The notes beneath the pieces were generated by a model that saw only the letters and a list, made by a program, of their open reading frames with translations, searched no databases and was not told the origin of the DNA. A DNA stretch of 64,000 nt from Sphingobacterium sp. (GTDB lineage Bacteria; Bacteroidota; Bacteroidia; Sphingobacteriales; Sphingobacteriaceae). Below, piece after piece: positions 44,661 to 53,165 of this stretch (the first letter of the stretch is position 1; each line of letters opens with the position of its first letter). Location: the NCBI GenBank assembly GCA_031286695.1, contig JAITTY010000011.1, positions 496,001 through 560,000 on the forward strand. The letters are read 5' to 3'. A program made the position numbers and the translations under genes.

Positions 44661-46028
44661 TTATTTGATGATAAAGTCTTTGACATTTTGATTTTGGATT
44701 GCCGTTGAGGTAACTTTCTTAAGTTCTACATCCTGCAATTGAACTGTGCGAATGGGAAGTTCCGGATTACCGTTGATCTTGGATACAAACTGACCTACTT
44801 CCGCTTGAATGTGAGAAAGATAGACATTCGTTATTGGCGTTAGTTTTTTTACCTTGGTAGGTACCAGGTATCGCCATTGATAGAGCACGTCGGTATCAAT
44901 TCCGAGTATACCTTCTTTTACGTTTTGGGCTTTGATATTTGAAAAATAAATGTTTTTTACGTAACCGCCCATACGTTCGTTGGTTTTGATGAAGAGTAGA
45001 TGCATGAGTTTCTCATTGGGCAGTACAGTGCAATTGTCCACATAGATATTTTCGATTCCACCAGAGAGTTCGCTCCCAACAGCCAGGAGTTGGTGCCCGT
45101 CACGGATCTCGCAATTGCGGATCACAATATTTTTTGTTGGCGTTTTTAGTCGCCAGCCTTCGGGATTTCTGCCGGACTTCAGTGCGATGGCATCATCCCC
45201 TTGGTCAAACACGCAATTTTCAATCAATACATTCTGACTCATTTCAGGGTCGATTCCATCATTGTTATGGCCATGAGCGTAGATGTCGATTCCGCGTATA
45301 AGCGCATCTTTCGTTAAATAGAGATGTAAGGTCCAAAAAGGGCTGTTACGGATCTTAATGTCTTCGACCCTAACATGTTGGCAACGGTTAAATTGAATAA
45401 ACTGCGGTCTAAGATTGGACGTGTCGTTGACCATGAGGCGTTGTTCGACAGGTAGTCCTTCTTGCGCCCAGTTATAGAGATTTTTGATGCTTTCCATATG
45501 CGGTTTTGGTCTTGGAAACCATTTTTCCCAAACAGTCAGATCTGCTTTTATGGTTCCTTTACCAGTAATGGCAACATTTGTTGCTTCATATGCGTAGATC
45601 AGTGGGGAGTAGTTATAGCATTCTAGTCCTTCCCAGCTACTGTGAACAGCAGGTAAATAGTCTTTCGGGTCGCCCGAAAATAACAAGGTCGCCCCTGCAC
45701 TGACATGTAAGTTGACATTGCTCTTTAAATGTATTGCCTTTGTTGACCATTCACCTGGAGGAATGATGATATTGCCACCTGATGTTGTCGCTAGAGCAAT
45801 TGCAGTCGCGATTGCTGTGGTAGTACTTTCTTTGTCGCCCTGACGTGCACCAAAATCGCGGATATCGTAATTTTTACAATGCTCGAAATTTGGGACTTTA
45901 AATACTGGAATTTTAAAAGGAGCTTTGATGTTAATATCGTCTTGGCTGATCTTGCTGATCTGCGCGAAGCTCAATCGAGTAAAAGCGATTGATAGTAACA
46001 TAAAGGTGAAAATTAATTTATATTTCAT
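44661..46028 (-). CDS. GH28 polygalacturonase/rhamnogalacturonase-type hydrolase (first)
   Basis: 455 residues with signal peptide (MKYKLIFTFML...LSFAQ). Right-handed beta-helix with GH28 active-site segments: GHNNDGIDPE, DQGDDAIALKSG, and a third segment, GHQLLAVGSE. The usual RIK motif is replaced by LFIKTNERMGG, as in the exo/rhamnogalacturonan-type branch. It would cleave galacturonic acid-containing backbone from RG-I or homogalacturonan oligosaccharides. The longest frame begins with a TTG at 46055; ATG at 46028 starts a standard signal peptide and was chosen. It is the only PUL enzyme on the minus strand, with no clear copy of the shared promoter module upstream. Confidence 0.88.
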   Translation of the reverse strand: MKYKLIFTFMLLSIAFTRLSFAQISKISQDDINIKAPFKIPVFKVPNFEHCKNYDIRDFGARQGDKESTTTAIATAIALATTSGGNIIIPPGEWSTKAIHLKSNVNLHVSAGATLLFSGDPKDYLPAVHSSWEGLECYNYSPLIYAYEATNVAITGKGTIKADLTVWEKWFPRPKPHMESIKNLYNWAQEGLPVEQRLMVNDTSNLRPQFIQFNRCQHVRVEDIKIRNSPFWTLHLYLTKDALIRGIDIYAHGHNNDGIDPEMSQNVLIENCVFDQGDDAIALKSGRNPEGWRLKTPTKNIVIRNCEIRDGHQLLAVGSELSGGIENIYVDNCTVLPNEKLMHLLFIKTNERMGGYVKNIYFSNIKAQNVKEGILGIDTDVLYQWRYLVPTKVKKLTPITNVYLSHIQAEVGQFVSKINGNPELPIRTVQLQDVELKKVTSTAIQNQNVKDFIIK

Positions 46029-46289
46029 GTTAATAATTATTTCATGAGCTCGCAAGCTCGGTTTGTTTTTTTGAGGCCATATGGAATATCCAGTTTATTT
46101 TTCATTGGTGTTTGTGTTATGCAATCGTGGACATTTCATAATTGATCAGTACAGTGTTTCGAAGGAAATCCTAAGCAATTGATTAAAACAATAAAGGCTA
46201 AAAATAAGGAACAATCAAGGTGGAACCTAATTTTACCAAGCAGGACAGTGCAAGGTGGTTTTGGATATGCTGTCTTAAGGATAAGTGAT

Positions 46290-46443
46290 GACCAAATCCA
46301 TACCAACTCCTGACTGCAAGCGGATTGTTAAAACGATGTCTGCATAGTGAATGCACTGTTAAAAGGTGGACTCAACGTGGACTCACTGTGGACTCACAGT
46401 GGTTACAGTTAGGAGTTGGTCATAAGTTGGTATGGAGTTGGTG
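46290..46443. repeat. Long imperfect inverted repeat
   Basis: ACCAAATCCATACCAACTCC (46291-46310) is complementary to the GGAGTTGGT/TTGGTATGGAGTTGGT block at 46411-46443, in which the GGAGTTGGT arm is itself duplicated. The loop holds the 11-bp tandem repeats. It may be a structured leader or operator. Confidence 0.6.
46366..46402. repeat. Three 11-bp tandem repeats of GTGGACTCAnn
   Basis: GTGGACTCAAC, GTGGACTCACT, GTGGACTCACA, then GTGG. A period of 11 bp puts the copies on one face of the helix, which fits repeated contacts by a DNA-binding protein. Confidence 0.75.
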
Positions 46444-46546
46444 TTGGGAATTCTATAACAAATATATTACGAATAGCTTTGAATCCTTGTTATTGGGTTT
46501 ATTATCAATGAAAATGAAGATGTGTTGACTGTGTAATCGAGCTTGT

Positions 46547-46592
46547 TCAGGATACTACAGGACGGCTCTTGTTAAAAATGTTGATACTTTTA
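46547..46592 (+). promoter_or_regulatory. PUL promoter module for the RG-I enzyme operon
   Basis: TCAGGATACTACAGGACGG (46547-46565), boxes CAGG at 46548 and 46558, then TACTTTTA (one mismatch to TAnnTTTG) at 46585, 27 bp from the second box. It would drive the nine genes from 46710 to 60386. Confidence 0.65.
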
Positions 46593-46709
46593 AAACTAGC
46601 TACTTATTTAGGCATCCTTAAATACGCTGATCAATTTGACGGTATTGTCTGCACGTTTTAATTAAGCTGTAGACAAGCGGGAAAACAAGACTTAATAAAA
46701 CTTAATATT

Positions 46710-48032
46710 ATGAAAAAATTCTTTCGATTTTTACATCTGCTTACATCAATTGCGATTTTGTCCAATGTACATGCGCAAGGAAAGTTTCCGGACGGAACGG
46801 CAATTTCAAAATGGTTCGAGACTGTAAAATCGACTGAGATCGAAACGCTCGGAAAGAAATTTCTCATCACAGATTTTGGTGTTGCTTCAGATAGCACCAT
46901 CGTGCAAACGGCCAAAATTCAACAGGCTATTGATAAGGCCTATACCAGCGGTGGAGGTGTGGTCATAGTGCCTAAAGGAGTCTATCTGAGTGGATCATTA
47001 TTTTTTAAACCGAAGACACATTTACACTTAGAAGAGGGGGCTGTACTGAAAGGAAGTGATGATATTGCAGATTTTGCGCTAGCGGAAACTCGTATGGAAG
47101 GTCAAACAGTGAAGTATTTTTTGGCGCTTGTCAATGCAGACCAGGTAGATGGATTTACAATTTCGGGCAAAGGGACACTTGATGGAAACGGGTTACGCTA
47201 CTGGCGATCCTTCTGGCTTAGGAGACAGTTTAATCCACAATGCACAAATATGGACGAGATGCGTCCACGTTTACTTTATGTGTCCAATAGCAAGGATGTA
47301 CAGGTTTCAGGCATTCGCTTGATCAATTCACCTTTTTGGACCTCGCATTATTATAAATGTGAAAATCTCAAATTGATCGGTTTACATATTTCAGCACCAA
47401 AGGAACCTGTGAAAGCACCTAGTTCCGATGCGATCGATTTGGATGTCTGCCGTAATGTATTGATTAAAGATTGTTACTTATCCGTTAACGATGATGCCAT
47501 TGCACTAAAAGGCGGTAAAGGACCGAAGTCCGATAAGGATCCTAACAACGGCCCTAATTCAAATATTATTATTGAAAATTGTTTTTTTGGTTTTTGTCAT
47601 AGCGCACTCACTTGCGGCAGTGAATCTATTCATAGCTACAATGTGATTTTTCGGAACAATACGTTAGATAAAGCACGCAAGCTATTGCAGTTAAAGATGC
47701 GCCCGGATACGCCACAGGAATATGAAAACATTTTGATCGAAAATGTAAAGGGGAATGTCAATAGTATGTTGTTTATTAAGCCTTGGACCCAGTTTTTTGA
47801 TTTGAAGGGTGAGAAAGGTATTAAAATGTCGTATGCAAGAAATATTGTTTTGCGCAATATTGATCTAGATTGCGACATCGTATTTGATGTGCTCAATTCT
47901 GAACAATATGTACTGTCGGACTTTACATTTCAAAATATGAACGTCCGTGCAGCCAAAGATCCTGTGATTCACAAGGAATATATTAAAAACTTTGTCCTAA
48001 ATAATGTAACTGTTAATAATAAAAAGCAATAG
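46710..48032 (+). CDS. GH28 family pectin hydrolase (second)
   Basis: 440 residues with signal peptide (ends VHAQ). Beta-helix of GH28 with SSDAIDLDVCRNVLI, VNDDAIALKGG and the segment CHSALTCGSE. The C-terminal side has LQLKMRPDTPQEYENI where polygalacturonases have RIK. It differs clearly from the GH28 at 44661 (different spacing and motif wording), suggesting another bond or chain-end preference. First gene of the RG-I operon, 41 bases before the PL11 lyase gene, consistent with an exo-acting rhamnogalacturonan galacturonohydrolase, though this is inference. Confidence 0.88.
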   Translation: MKKFFRFLHLLTSIAILSNVHAQGKFPDGTAISKWFETVKSTEIETLGKKFLITDFGVASDSTIVQTAKIQQAIDKAYTSGGGVVIVPKGVYLSGSLFFKPKTHLHLEEGAVLKGSDDIADFALAETRMEGQTVKYFLALVNADQVDGFTISGKGTLDGNGLRYWRSFWLRRQFNPQCTNMDEMRPRLLYVSNSKDVQVSGIRLINSPFWTSHYYKCENLKLIGLHISAPKEPVKAPSSDAIDLDVCRNVLIKDCYLSVNDDAIALKGGKGPKSDKDPNNGPNSNIIIENCFFGFCHSALTCGSESIHSYNVIFRNNTLDKARKLLQLKMRPDTPQEYENILIENVKGNVNSMLFIKPWTQFFDLKGEKGIKMSYARNIVLRNIDLDCDIVFDVLNSEQYVLSDFTFQNMNVRAAKDPVIHKEYIKNFVLNNVTVNNKKQ

Positions 48033-48073
48033 TAATATGTACCGGCATATTGCTGTGACTTAGACCTTGAATT

Positions 48074-49921
48074 ATGAAGATGAAACTTATTCTTTTGACA
48101 GGGGCGCTGATCGGTTCCTTAGCTGCTTCAGGCCAACGTAAAATGGAGTTTTTAGATCGGGGGATGGTTGGTGTAAAAACGACGGACAACTCCGTTTTTT
48201 TAAGCTGGCGTTTGCTTGGTACCGACGATTTTGATACGGCCTTTGCAATTTATAGAAAGGAAGGGAATGGCAAACAGAAAAAACTGAATACTTCACCATT
48301 GATCAAAGGGACTAATTTTTTGGACGATCATGTCGATTTGAATCAAGATGTGACTTACATTTTGGATATAGTAGCCGGAGGTAAAGAAAAAGAAGTTGCT
48401 AAACTGACCTTATCGAAAGATCAAAAAGTACAGCAGTATTTAAATATTCCATTACGCACTCCTGCAGGATATATGCCTGGGGATGTTTCTGTGGGCGATC
48501 TGGATGGAGATGGAACCTATGAACTTATTGTTCACCAGACTGGTGTTGGACATGACAATGCACACAATGGGATTACTTCGGAACCTATTTTTCAAGCATA
48601 TAAACTAGATGGTACTTTTCTCTGGGAAATCAATTTGGGTAAAAATATCCGAGAGGGAGCACATTATACCCAATTTATGGTTTATGACCTCGATAGTGAT
48701 GGCCGTGCGGAGCTGGTCTGCAAAACGGCCGACGGTACTAAAGATGGACTGGGAAATGTTATTGGTGATGCACAGGCCGATTGGCGTGATACCGTATTAA
48801 ATTCGCGGACAGTTGGTCGCATCTTGAAAGGTCCTGAATACTTAACGGTATTTGATGGATTGACGGGAAAAGCCCTGAGCACTGTGGATTATCTGCCACA
48901 ACGTGGAGAGTTAAGTTCATGGGGAGATACGAATGCCAATCGCAGCGATCGATTTTTAGCTTGTGTAGCATATTTGGATGGCGTACACCCAAGTGTTGTC
49001 ATGACTAGAGGATATTATGAGCGTACGGCACTGGCAGCATGGGATTTCAAGGATAAAAAATTAGTAAGCCGTTGGGTATTTGATAGCAAAGTTCGTAAAG
49101 ATCCTTATTCTGGTCAGGGTTATCATAATCTTACGGTTGCTGACGTAGATCAAGATGGCAAAGATGAAATTGTCTTTGGTTCGATGGTTATTGACGATAA
49201 TGGCAAAGGGCTGTACAGTACCGGACTGGGACATGGCGATGCATTACATGTTAGCGATTTGGATCCGGATAGGCCAGGCTTGGAGATCTTTGGAATCCAT
49301 GAACTGAAAGGTGGGCGGAAAGGGACTGGTGTGGCTTTATTGGATGCCAAAACCGGGGCAATTTTGTTTAAAAGTGCAATAGACCAAGATATTCCTCGCG
49401 GTGTTGCCGGAAATATAGATCCAGATCATAAAGGGGCGTATCTGTGGTGGCTGGGATCTAGAGATATGTACGATACCAAAGGTAATCGTGTAGGACCGGC
49501 TCCGAGATCGACCAATTTTCTGATTTGGTGGGATGCTGATTTGAGCCGTGAACTTTTAAACAGCAACTATATTGAAAAATATAAAAATGGAAAAACAGAA
49601 CGAATCTTTACGGCGGTGGGAGCATCATCGATTAATGGAACTAAAAGTACGCCCAACCTAAGTGCGGATATCTTGGGGGATTGGCGGGAAGAATTGATCC
49701 TACGTTCAGATGATAATCAATATCTGCGTATCTATACAACAACGATCCCGACGGAAAAGCGTGTATATACACTCATGCATGATCCACAATATCGCTTGAG
49801 TATAGCATGGCAGAATGTGGCCTATAATCAACCGCCGCATACGGGATATTACCTTGGTGTAGGTATGGATCGTCCGGTCACACCGAATATTCAGTTGGTG
49901 AAGCCTGCCCGCACAAAATAG
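48074..49921 (+). CDS. PL11 rhamnogalacturonan lyase
   Basis: 615 residues, signal peptide ends ASGQ. The start RKMEFLDRGMVGVKT and an eight-bladed propeller with repeated calcium-binding loops (VGDLDGDGTYEL, YDLDSDGRAEL, VADVDQDGKDEI) are typical of PL11. The family cleaves the rhamnose-galacturonic acid bond of the RG-I backbone by beta-elimination and leaves unsaturated galacturonic acid, the substrate for the GH105 encoded four genes later. Length is usual for single-module Bacteroidota members. With this enzyme the operon's target is RG-I rather than homogalacturonan. Confidence 0.94.
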   Translation: MKMKLILLTGALIGSLAASGQRKMEFLDRGMVGVKTTDNSVFLSWRLLGTDDFDTAFAIYRKEGNGKQKKLNTSPLIKGTNFLDDHVDLNQDVTYILDIVAGGKEKEVAKLTLSKDQKVQQYLNIPLRTPAGYMPGDVSVGDLDGDGTYELIVHQTGVGHDNAHNGITSEPIFQAYKLDGTFLWEINLGKNIREGAHYTQFMVYDLDSDGRAELVCKTADGTKDGLGNVIGDAQADWRDTVLNSRTVGRILKGPEYLTVFDGLTGKALSTVDYLPQRGELSSWGDTNANRSDRFLACVAYLDGVHPSVVMTRGYYERTALAAWDFKDKKLVSRWVFDSKVRKDPYSGQGYHNLTVADVDQDGKDEIVFGSMVIDDNGKGLYSTGLGHGDALHVSDLDPDRPGLEIFGIHELKGGRKGTGVALLDAKTGAILFKSAIDQDIPRGVAGNIDPDHKGAYLWWLGSRDMYDTKGNRVGPAPRSTNFLIWWDADLSRELLNSNYIEKYKNGKTERIFTAVGASSINGTKSTPNLSADILGDWREELILRSDDNQYLRIYTTTIPTEKRVYTLMHDPQYRLSIAWQNVAYNQPPHTGYYLGVGMDRPVTPNIQLVKPARTK

Positions 49922-49978
49922 AAATTTAGATATGTACGATAGGAATTGTTTGATTAAAAGAAATAGATAAGTTAGCAA

Positions 49979-50749
49979 ATGAAGCATACAATAAAATGGA
50001 TAGGGATGGCACTGACAGCCGTTCTTTTGATCTCCTTTGCAAAGCAGCAAAATAGACCTACGATTTATCTTATCGGTGATTCGACAGTTAAGAACAGCAA
50101 TAAGGAATATTGGGGCTGGGGTACCTTGCTTCCTGAATTATTGGATACAACACGAGTCCGTGTGGACAATCATGCGATGGCGGGTCGGAGTACACGTACA
50201 TTTGTTAAAGAGGGAAGATGGAGAAAAGTTGATTCTTTGTTCAAGCCTGGAGATTTTTTATTGATTCAGTTTGGTCATAACGAGGGAAGTAAACCTGATA
50301 CCAGCAAACAAGGCTATCGAGGTGTGCTAAGGGGTATCGGTAAAGATTCTGTTGTTTTAGATTGGGGGAATGGGAAGAGGGAAACCGTGCACACTTATGG
50401 TGAAAACCTGCGTCGTTTTGTGATTGAAGCAAAGAATAAGGGGGTAACACCGATTTTGTTATCCATGATTCCGCGCAACCAATGGGATGATCAAGGTAAA
50501 GTGAAGCGGGCCGACAAAGACTTTGGCTTGTGGGCTAAACAGATTGCCGAAGAACAAGGCGTTCCTTTTCTGGATCTGAACAGTATTACTGCAGATAAAT
50601 ATGATCGCCTTGGACCAGAACTGGTAAAAACCAGTTTTTTTCCCGGTGACCATACCCATACGAATAAAGATGGAGCGCGAGAAAATGCATGGTCTGTTAT
50701 CGAAGGATTCCGTAGGATTAAAAGTCAGTTAGTACAATATATTAAATAG
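49979..50749 (+). CDS. Rhamnogalacturonan acetylesterase CE12 (second)
   Basis: 256 residues, one SGNH domain behind a short signal/anchor segment (about 7-22). Block I GDSTVKN (catalytic Ser near 38), block II NHAMAGRSTRTF, block III QFGHNEGSK and the acid-base pair GDHTHTN. It removes acetyl from galacturonic acid of RG-I before lyase attack. It directly precedes a paralogue (50758) with only 8 bases between; the two differ in block III (GHNE/GHND) and loops, so they are not a recent duplication and may act on different acetyl positions. Confidence 0.9.
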   Translation: MKHTIKWIGMALTAVLLISFAKQQNRPTIYLIGDSTVKNSNKEYWGWGTLLPELLDTTRVRVDNHAMAGRSTRTFVKEGRWRKVDSLFKPGDFLLIQFGHNEGSKPDTSKQGYRGVLRGIGKDSVVLDWGNGKRETVHTYGENLRRFVIEAKNKGVTPILLSMIPRNQWDDQGKVKRADKDFGLWAKQIAEEQGVPFLDLNSITADKYDRLGPELVKTSFFPGDHTHTNKDGARENAWSVIEGFRRIKSQLVQYIK

Positions 50750-50757
50750 TAACGAAG

Positions 50758-51537
50758 ATGAAATTGAAATTGTTGCCTTGGGCTGCCGTCCTTTTCGCTG
50801 TAATTAGCATGTCTTTTTTGGAAAAGCAGCACAAACCGAACTTGTTTATTATTGGTGACTCTACGGTAAAAAACGGACAGGGAAATGGCTCGAACGGACA
50901 GTGGGGCTGGGGAAGTTTGATTGGTCAGTATTTTAAATTGGATAAGATCAATGTTAAGAATCGTGCTTTGGGAGGAACAAGTACCCGGACATTTTATAAC
51001 AATCCAAAGCTTTGGCAGAAGGTTCTGGATAGCATACAGCCTGGAGATTTTGTCCTTATGCAATTTGGGCATAATGATTCAAGTCCCATTGTGGACACGT
51101 TACGCGCTCGCGGAACGATAAAGGGAAATGGTGATGATTACCAAGAAGTGTATAATCCATTGCTGAAGCAGCATGAAGTAGTCTATAGCTATGGTTTTTA
51201 CTTGCGTAGGTTTGTAAAGAATATTCAGGATAAGGGAGCGATAGCAATTATCTGTTCACCTATTCCACGCAATGCTTGGGATGGAAATCAGGTTCGTAAA
51301 TCGGATTATGCAATATGGGCGAGAGAGGCTGCTGAACAGACCAATGCATTTTTTATCCCATTACAGGATCAAGTGATTGCCCAGTATGAAAAATTGGGGA
51401 AAAAGAAAGTAGAAACGGAATTTTTTGATCCTAAAGATGCGACCCATACAATTAAAGCAGGTGCTTTGCTGAATGCTAAACTCGTCGCTGAGCAATTGAA
51501 AGCACAAACCAAAATCGGACTAAAGAAATTTATGTAG
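50758..51537 (+). CDS. Rhamnogalacturonan acetylesterase CE12 (third)
   Basis: 259 residues with an N-terminal hydrophobic segment (about 6-21). SGNH blocks: GDSTVKNGQ (Ser near 40), NRALGGTSTRTF, QFGHNDSSP and DATHTIKAGA. An insertion after block III (KGNGDDYQEVYNPLLKQHE) may shape the substrate cleft. Third CE12 protein in the window, and neighbour of the CE12 at 49979 and, after 1 base, of the sulfatase. Expected role is deacetylation of RG-I oligosaccharides in the periplasm. Confidence 0.9.
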   Translation: MKLKLLPWAAVLFAVISMSFLEKQHKPNLFIIGDSTVKNGQGNGSNGQWGWGSLIGQYFKLDKINVKNRALGGTSTRTFYNNPKLWQKVLDSIQPGDFVLMQFGHNDSSPIVDTLRARGTIKGNGDDYQEVYNPLLKQHEVVYSYGFYLRRFVKNIQDKGAIAIICSPIPRNAWDGNQVRKSDYAIWAREAAEQTNAFFIPLQDQVIAQYEKLGKKKVETEFFDPKDATHTIKAGALLNAKLVAEQLKAQTKIGLKKFM

Positions 51538-51538
51538 T

Positions 51539-53149
51539 ATGAAGAAATCTACCTTTCCTCTGGCGATCTTTTTTCTGTTGACACTATTTAAAGTGCATGC
51601 ACAACAACGACCCAATATTGTATTGATTCTGGCCGATGATATGGGCTATGCTGATTTGGGTTGCTTTGGTTCTGAAATTCAGACTCCAAATCTCGATAAA
51701 ATGGCAAAGGAAGGGATTAAGATGACTAATTTTTACAATGCTTCGCGTTGTTGTCCATCGCGTGCTTCCCTATTGACCGGATTATATCCGCATCAGGCAG
51801 GAGTCGGTGATATGATGAATAAGCGTCCTTTTCCAGCCTATCAGGGTTATTTGAACAGAAATTCGGTCACATTGGCCGAACTATTGAAAAGCGCAGGTTA
51901 TGGAACCTATATGGCTGGGAAATGGCATGTTGGACAGGAAAAGGAAAATTGGCCCCGGCAGCGTGGATTTCAGCGCTACTATGGGCTAATTGATGGAGCA
52001 AACAGCTACTTTGAAAACCGGCCTTATCGCCCCAATCAAACATTAACGATAGCCTTGGACAATGAGGCGATCGTTCCGCCAAAAGATTACTATAGCTCGG
52101 ATGCCTATACAGATTATGCAATGACTTTCATTGGTGAGCATTTAGAAACTAAAAAAGAGAATCCTTTTTTTCTATACCTCGCTTTTCAGGCTCCCCACTG
52201 GCCTATACATGCCAAACCGCAGGATATTGCAAAGTATCAGGGTAAATATATGGAAGGCTGGGAGGCTATTCGTGAAAAGCGTTTTCAAAAACAGCAGCAG
52301 TTAGGGATATTGCCGTCAACGACCAAATTGTCACCAATTGATACGACATTGCGAAATTGGAATGATTGCAGTTGGGAAGAAAAAGTAAAATGGGATGAAA
52401 AGATGGCTGTCTACGCGGCGATGGTAGACGAATTGGATCAGAACGTTGGTAGACTGGTTGATTATCTCCAATCGAAAGGGCAATTGGACAACACTGTTTT
52501 CATCTTTCTCTCTGATAACGGAGCGAGCAATGAGACTATAACTAATGCGGGATTTACACCAGAAATTAGAGCTGCTAATGAATTTCCTGCCAGTCATCCG
52601 CGTTCTTTTACAGCTTATGGAATCGAAGGTGCTGCGGTGAGCAATACGCCTTTCAAAAAGTTCAAGCATTGGGAGTTTGAGGGTGGGAATGCCACCGGAT
52701 TTATCGCTTATGGCCCCAAGTTCCTGCCTCAGGGAAAGCAGTTTGATAGGCCAGCCCATTTGATCGATATCATGCCAACTTTAGCACAATGGTCGGGAGC
52801 GAGCTATCCTAAGGACTATGCCGGCAATACGATTCAACCGATGGAAGGAATATCCTTGCTTCCGCTATGGACAGAGCAACAAAAGGATATTGATCGGGAA
52901 ATTTGTTTTGAGCATGAAGGTAACAAAGCTGTGCGCAAAGGAAAATGGAAACTTGTCTCTTCCTATCCTGAAAATAAGTGGTATTTATATGATATAGAAG
53001 AAGATAGAAGTGAAACAGTAGACTTATCAGCCTCTTTCCCGAAAATATACAGTGAAATGGTTCAGCTCTATGAAAACTGGGCAAAAAGGGTTGGTGTGAT
53101 ACCTTACGAGCAGCTCGCTCAAAAAAAAGGGAATTCCCGTTATGAATAA
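51539..53149 (+). CDS. S1-type sulfatase (formylglycine-dependent)
   Basis: 536 residues, signal peptide ends VHAQ. Metal-site Asp pair in ILADDMGYAD (33-34), sulfatase signature CCPSRASLLTG with Cys71 as the predicted formylglycine, GKWHVGQ downstream and SDNGA (metal site) near 326. S1 sulfatases hydrolyse sulfate esters; those in PULs act on sulfated sugars. The maturation enzyme is not in the window. One base follows the CE12 stop, so it is clearly part of the RG-I operon, which is unexpected because land-plant pectin is not sulfated. The substrate is unknown. Confidence 0.9.
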   Translation: MKKSTFPLAIFFLLTLFKVHAQQRPNIVLILADDMGYADLGCFGSEIQTPNLDKMAKEGIKMTNFYNASRCCPSRASLLTGLYPHQAGVGDMMNKRPFPAYQGYLNRNSVTLAELLKSAGYGTYMAGKWHVGQEKENWPRQRGFQRYYGLIDGANSYFENRPYRPNQTLTIALDNEAIVPPKDYYSSDAYTDYAMTFIGEHLETKKENPFFLYLAFQAPHWPIHAKPQDIAKYQGKYMEGWEAIREKRFQKQQQLGILPSTTKLSPIDTTLRNWNDCSWEEKVKWDEKMAVYAAMVDELDQNVGRLVDYLQSKGQLDNTVFIFLSDNGASNETITNAGFTPEIRAANEFPASHPRSFTAYGIEGAAVSNTPFKKFKHWEFEGGNATGFIAYGPKFLPQGKQFDRPAHLIDIMPTLAQWSGASYPKDYAGNTIQPMEGISLLPLWTEQQKDIDREICFEHEGNKAVRKGKWKLVSSYPENKWYLYDIEEDRSETVDLSASFPKIYSEMVQLYENWAKRVGVIPYEQLAQKKGNSRYE

Positions 53150-53165
53150 TTATATAAAGCAAAAC

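Larger units (their letters stand above)
46029..46709. other. Large regulatory intergenic region between divergent GH28 genes
   Basis: 680 bases without a convincing gene. From left: a small palindrome GAGCT-CGCA-AGCTC (46046-46059), a CAGG double box without a good -7 box (46240-46258), one arm of a long inverted repeat (46290-46315), three 11-bp tandem repeats (46366-46402), the other arm (46407-46443), and the promoter module of the nine-gene operon (46547-46592). TATATTTG occurs on the minus strand at 46466-46459 but without CAGG boxes at the right distance. Confidence 0.65.

Noticed and set aside
46185..46229. Minus-strand TAGG/CTTG boxes 10 bp apart before the GH28 gene at 46028.
   Set aside because: Boxes are degenerate, spacing to TATTGTTT is 26 rather than 27, so the evidence is too weak.
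46240..46258. GCAGGACAGTGCAAGGTGG, close to the shared double-box motif, as an eighth plus-strand PUL promoter.
   Set aside because: No TAnnTTTG-like element at 27 bp (the bases there are AAGGATAA); the nearest TA is 2 bp off and followed by AGGATA. Could be an auxiliary site only.
46366..46402. Tandem repeats considered as a CRISPR array.
   Set aside because: Units are 11 bp in direct contact without spacers, and no cas genes are present.
46325..46528. A 67-codon plus-strand ORF in the intergenic region.
   Set aside because: It is read through the 11-bp tandem repeats and the inverted-repeat arm, has no family resemblance or start context, and is best seen as chance.
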